The position numbers and the translations under genes are program-made. Positions 6,511-7,606 of a stretch of DNA of 7,606 nt are shown here, in pieces (the stretch's first letter is position 1; every line of letters starts with the position of its first letter). Under the pieces are notes generated by a model. That model was not told where the DNA came from, ran no database searches, and worked only from the letters and a program-made list of their open reading frames with translations. Source of the DNA: Bacillota bacterium (GTDB taxonomy: Bacteria > Bacillota > Clostridia > Lachnospirales > Cellulosilyticaceae); assembly GCA_023457875.1 (NCBI GenBank), contig JAEXBC010000219.1:1-7606 (forward strand), in the 5' to 3' direction.

Positions 6511-7606
6511 ATGCAGATTAGAAGAAAGCTTCCCAGCATCATTATTGGATTAGTTTGTATACCACTAGTCATTTTAATTATTGGGGCGTATCTCTATACA
6601 TTTAACAGAATTAATGATAAATCAAAAACAAGCATTAGGCAGTTAACTTCCTTACAAGGACAAGCATTAACTGCGCTTTTAGACGATAAAGCACATCAAG
6701 CACAGCTTTTTGCAAAGGATAACAGGGTAAAGGAAGCTCTTGAAAAAGGAAAAGCCTATGCGGCATCTAAGTTTTTAGTAGAGATAGGCAAAGGATCAGA
6801 TATTGAAGAGGTAATGATTATTAATAAAGAGGGAGAAATCCTTCTATCCACTAACCAAGCTTTTAGCAAAACGACTTCTGAATATCAAAAGCTGTATCAA
6901 AAGGTATTGCAAGGAGAAACTATTTTCACAAAGGGAAGTTTTGCTAACGCATCTAATAGTGAAGTCACTTATATGACAGTACCTATTATAGGTACTCAAG
7001 GGAAGGTTATTGGAGGCTTGTGTCATGGTATATTTAACGACTCATTAAGTCAGTTAATTCAGACTGCCCAATTTCAAGGTGCAGAGGATGCATATATTTT
7101 TGATGAAGACTTTTCAGTGATTGCCCATTCCAATATAGATGAAGCAAAGATTCCAATAAAGGATAATACAATCAATCAAATCATCAATGAGGCAAAGGCA
7201 AGTGGAAAGGTTGAAGCCAGTGGCACCTACACCTATTTAGGCAAAGAAATCTTTATTTCCTTTTATATTGTGGAGGATCTAGACTGGACCATATGTATTG
7301 TACAAAACATATCGCAGATACAACACCAGGCTATGGTGGAGGCTATGTTTATCAATTTAACTATCATTATCGTCATTATTGGCATAAGTATTATGAGTAT
7401 TCTCGTTACCAAAAAAATAATAAAACCGATTTCACAGCTGGCATTTGCCATGGAGAGAACCATTAAGGGCAATTTTAATTATTATTGTCCTTATAATGCT
7501 GATGATGAGGTAGGGAATCTTTCCTCTCAGTACAATCAATTGCTGAAAAAATTAGGTGATAGCCATACTGATTTAAATAGGCTAAGTCAAGAACTCTCTA
7601 CTGCCC
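6511..7606 (+). CDS. Membrane sensor with Cache-like domain and HAMP (partial, output domain outside window)
   Basis: The frame is open from ATG 6511 to the right edge, 365 codons. The ATG has AGGTGG (6501-6506) upstream. A first membrane helix (about residues 9-30) follows the basic start MQIRRK. Residues 31-275 form an extracellular Cache-like (dCache) region: VMIINKEGEILLST, a YMTVPIIG...GKVIGGLCHG strand pair, and a second PAS-like half with AYIFDEDFSVIAHSN and FISFYIVEDLDWTICIVQN. The second helix is about 279-299, then a HAMP linker (about 300-350) with conserved P306 and the DEVG motif (332-335). The window ends in a probable coiled coil (LNRLSQELSTA). Such proteins sense extracellular small molecules. 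The missing C-terminus could be a methyl-accepting chemotaxis module, a GGDEF/EAL cyclic-di-GMP domain or a histidine kinase, and nothing here decides between them. It is transcribed from its own promoter. Confidence 0.9.
   Translation, partial: MQIRRKLPSIIIGLVCIPLVILIIGAYLYTFNRINDKSKTSIRQLTSLQGQALTALLDDKAHQAQLFAKDNRVKEALEKGKAYAASKFLVEIGKGSDIEEVMIINKEGEILLSTNQAFSKTTSEYQKLYQKVLQGETIFTKGSFANASNSEVTYMTVPIIGTQGKVIGGLCHGIFNDSLSQLIQTAQFQGAEDAYIFDEDFSVIAHSNIDEAKIPIKDNTINQIINEAKASGKVEASGTYTYLGKEIFISFYIVEDLDWTICIVQNISQIQHQAMVEAMFINLTIIIVIIGISIMSILVTKKIIKPISQLAFAMERTIKGNFNYYCPYNADDEVGNLSSQYNQLLKKLGDSHTDLNRLSQELSTA

Noticed and set aside
1..7606. CRISPR arrays, tRNA or rRNA genes, insertion sequences
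   Set aside because: I found no regularly spaced repeats, tRNA cloverleaf signatures, rRNA segments or transposase frames on either strand.

Overview
The window looks like chromosome from a low-GC Gram-positive anaerobe of the class Clostridia. The reasons are AT-rich codon use, strong AGGAGG-type ribosome binding sites, extended -10 promoters, a YtaF/MntP-type membrane protein, and the conserved Firmicutes order dnaX - ybaB/ebfC family gene - recR. I cannot fix the genus from sequence alone.

Layout. (1) 1-326, plus strand: the 3' end of an RHS/YD-repeat gene. It stops abruptly before the usual RHS core-terminal motif, and its last codons lie inside a perfect 15-bp hairpin (300-339) that can terminate transcription from both sides. 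(2) 366-1667, minus strand, convergent with the RHS remnant: a two-domain flavoprotein, an N-terminal FAD (DAO-like) oxidoreductase with a C-terminal Rieske [2Fe-2S] domain. (3) 1850-2620, plus strand: a promoter, a small unrecognised reading frame that appears broken by a one-base frameshift just after a well-placed ATG, then a GNAT-family acetyltransferase. (4) 2621-2855: an intergenic stretch with a 21-23 bp stem-loop between two convergent genes. (5) 2856-3479, minus strand: a YtaF/MntP-like membrane protein. (6) 3624-6286, plus strand: an extended -10 promoter and the operon dnaX, ybaB/ebfC family gene, recR, closed by a roughly 100-nt rod-like hairpin with a T6 tract. (7) 6467-7606, plus strand: an extended -10 promoter and the 5' part of a membrane sensor (two membrane helices, extracellular Cache-like region, HAMP), whose output domain lies beyond the window.

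How it fits together. Only dnaX, the ybaB/ebfC gene and recR are a clear functional unit: the replicative clamp-loader subunit, a nucleoid-associated protein and a recombination mediator, tightly spaced and sharing one promoter. The other genes look like independent single-gene units (redox, acetyl transfer, membrane, signalling) separated by terminators.

I see no convincing new multi-gene system. The best second looks are the RHS truncation junction fused to a terminator, the frameshifted small ORF with intact promoter and ribosome binding site, and the long structured element after recR.
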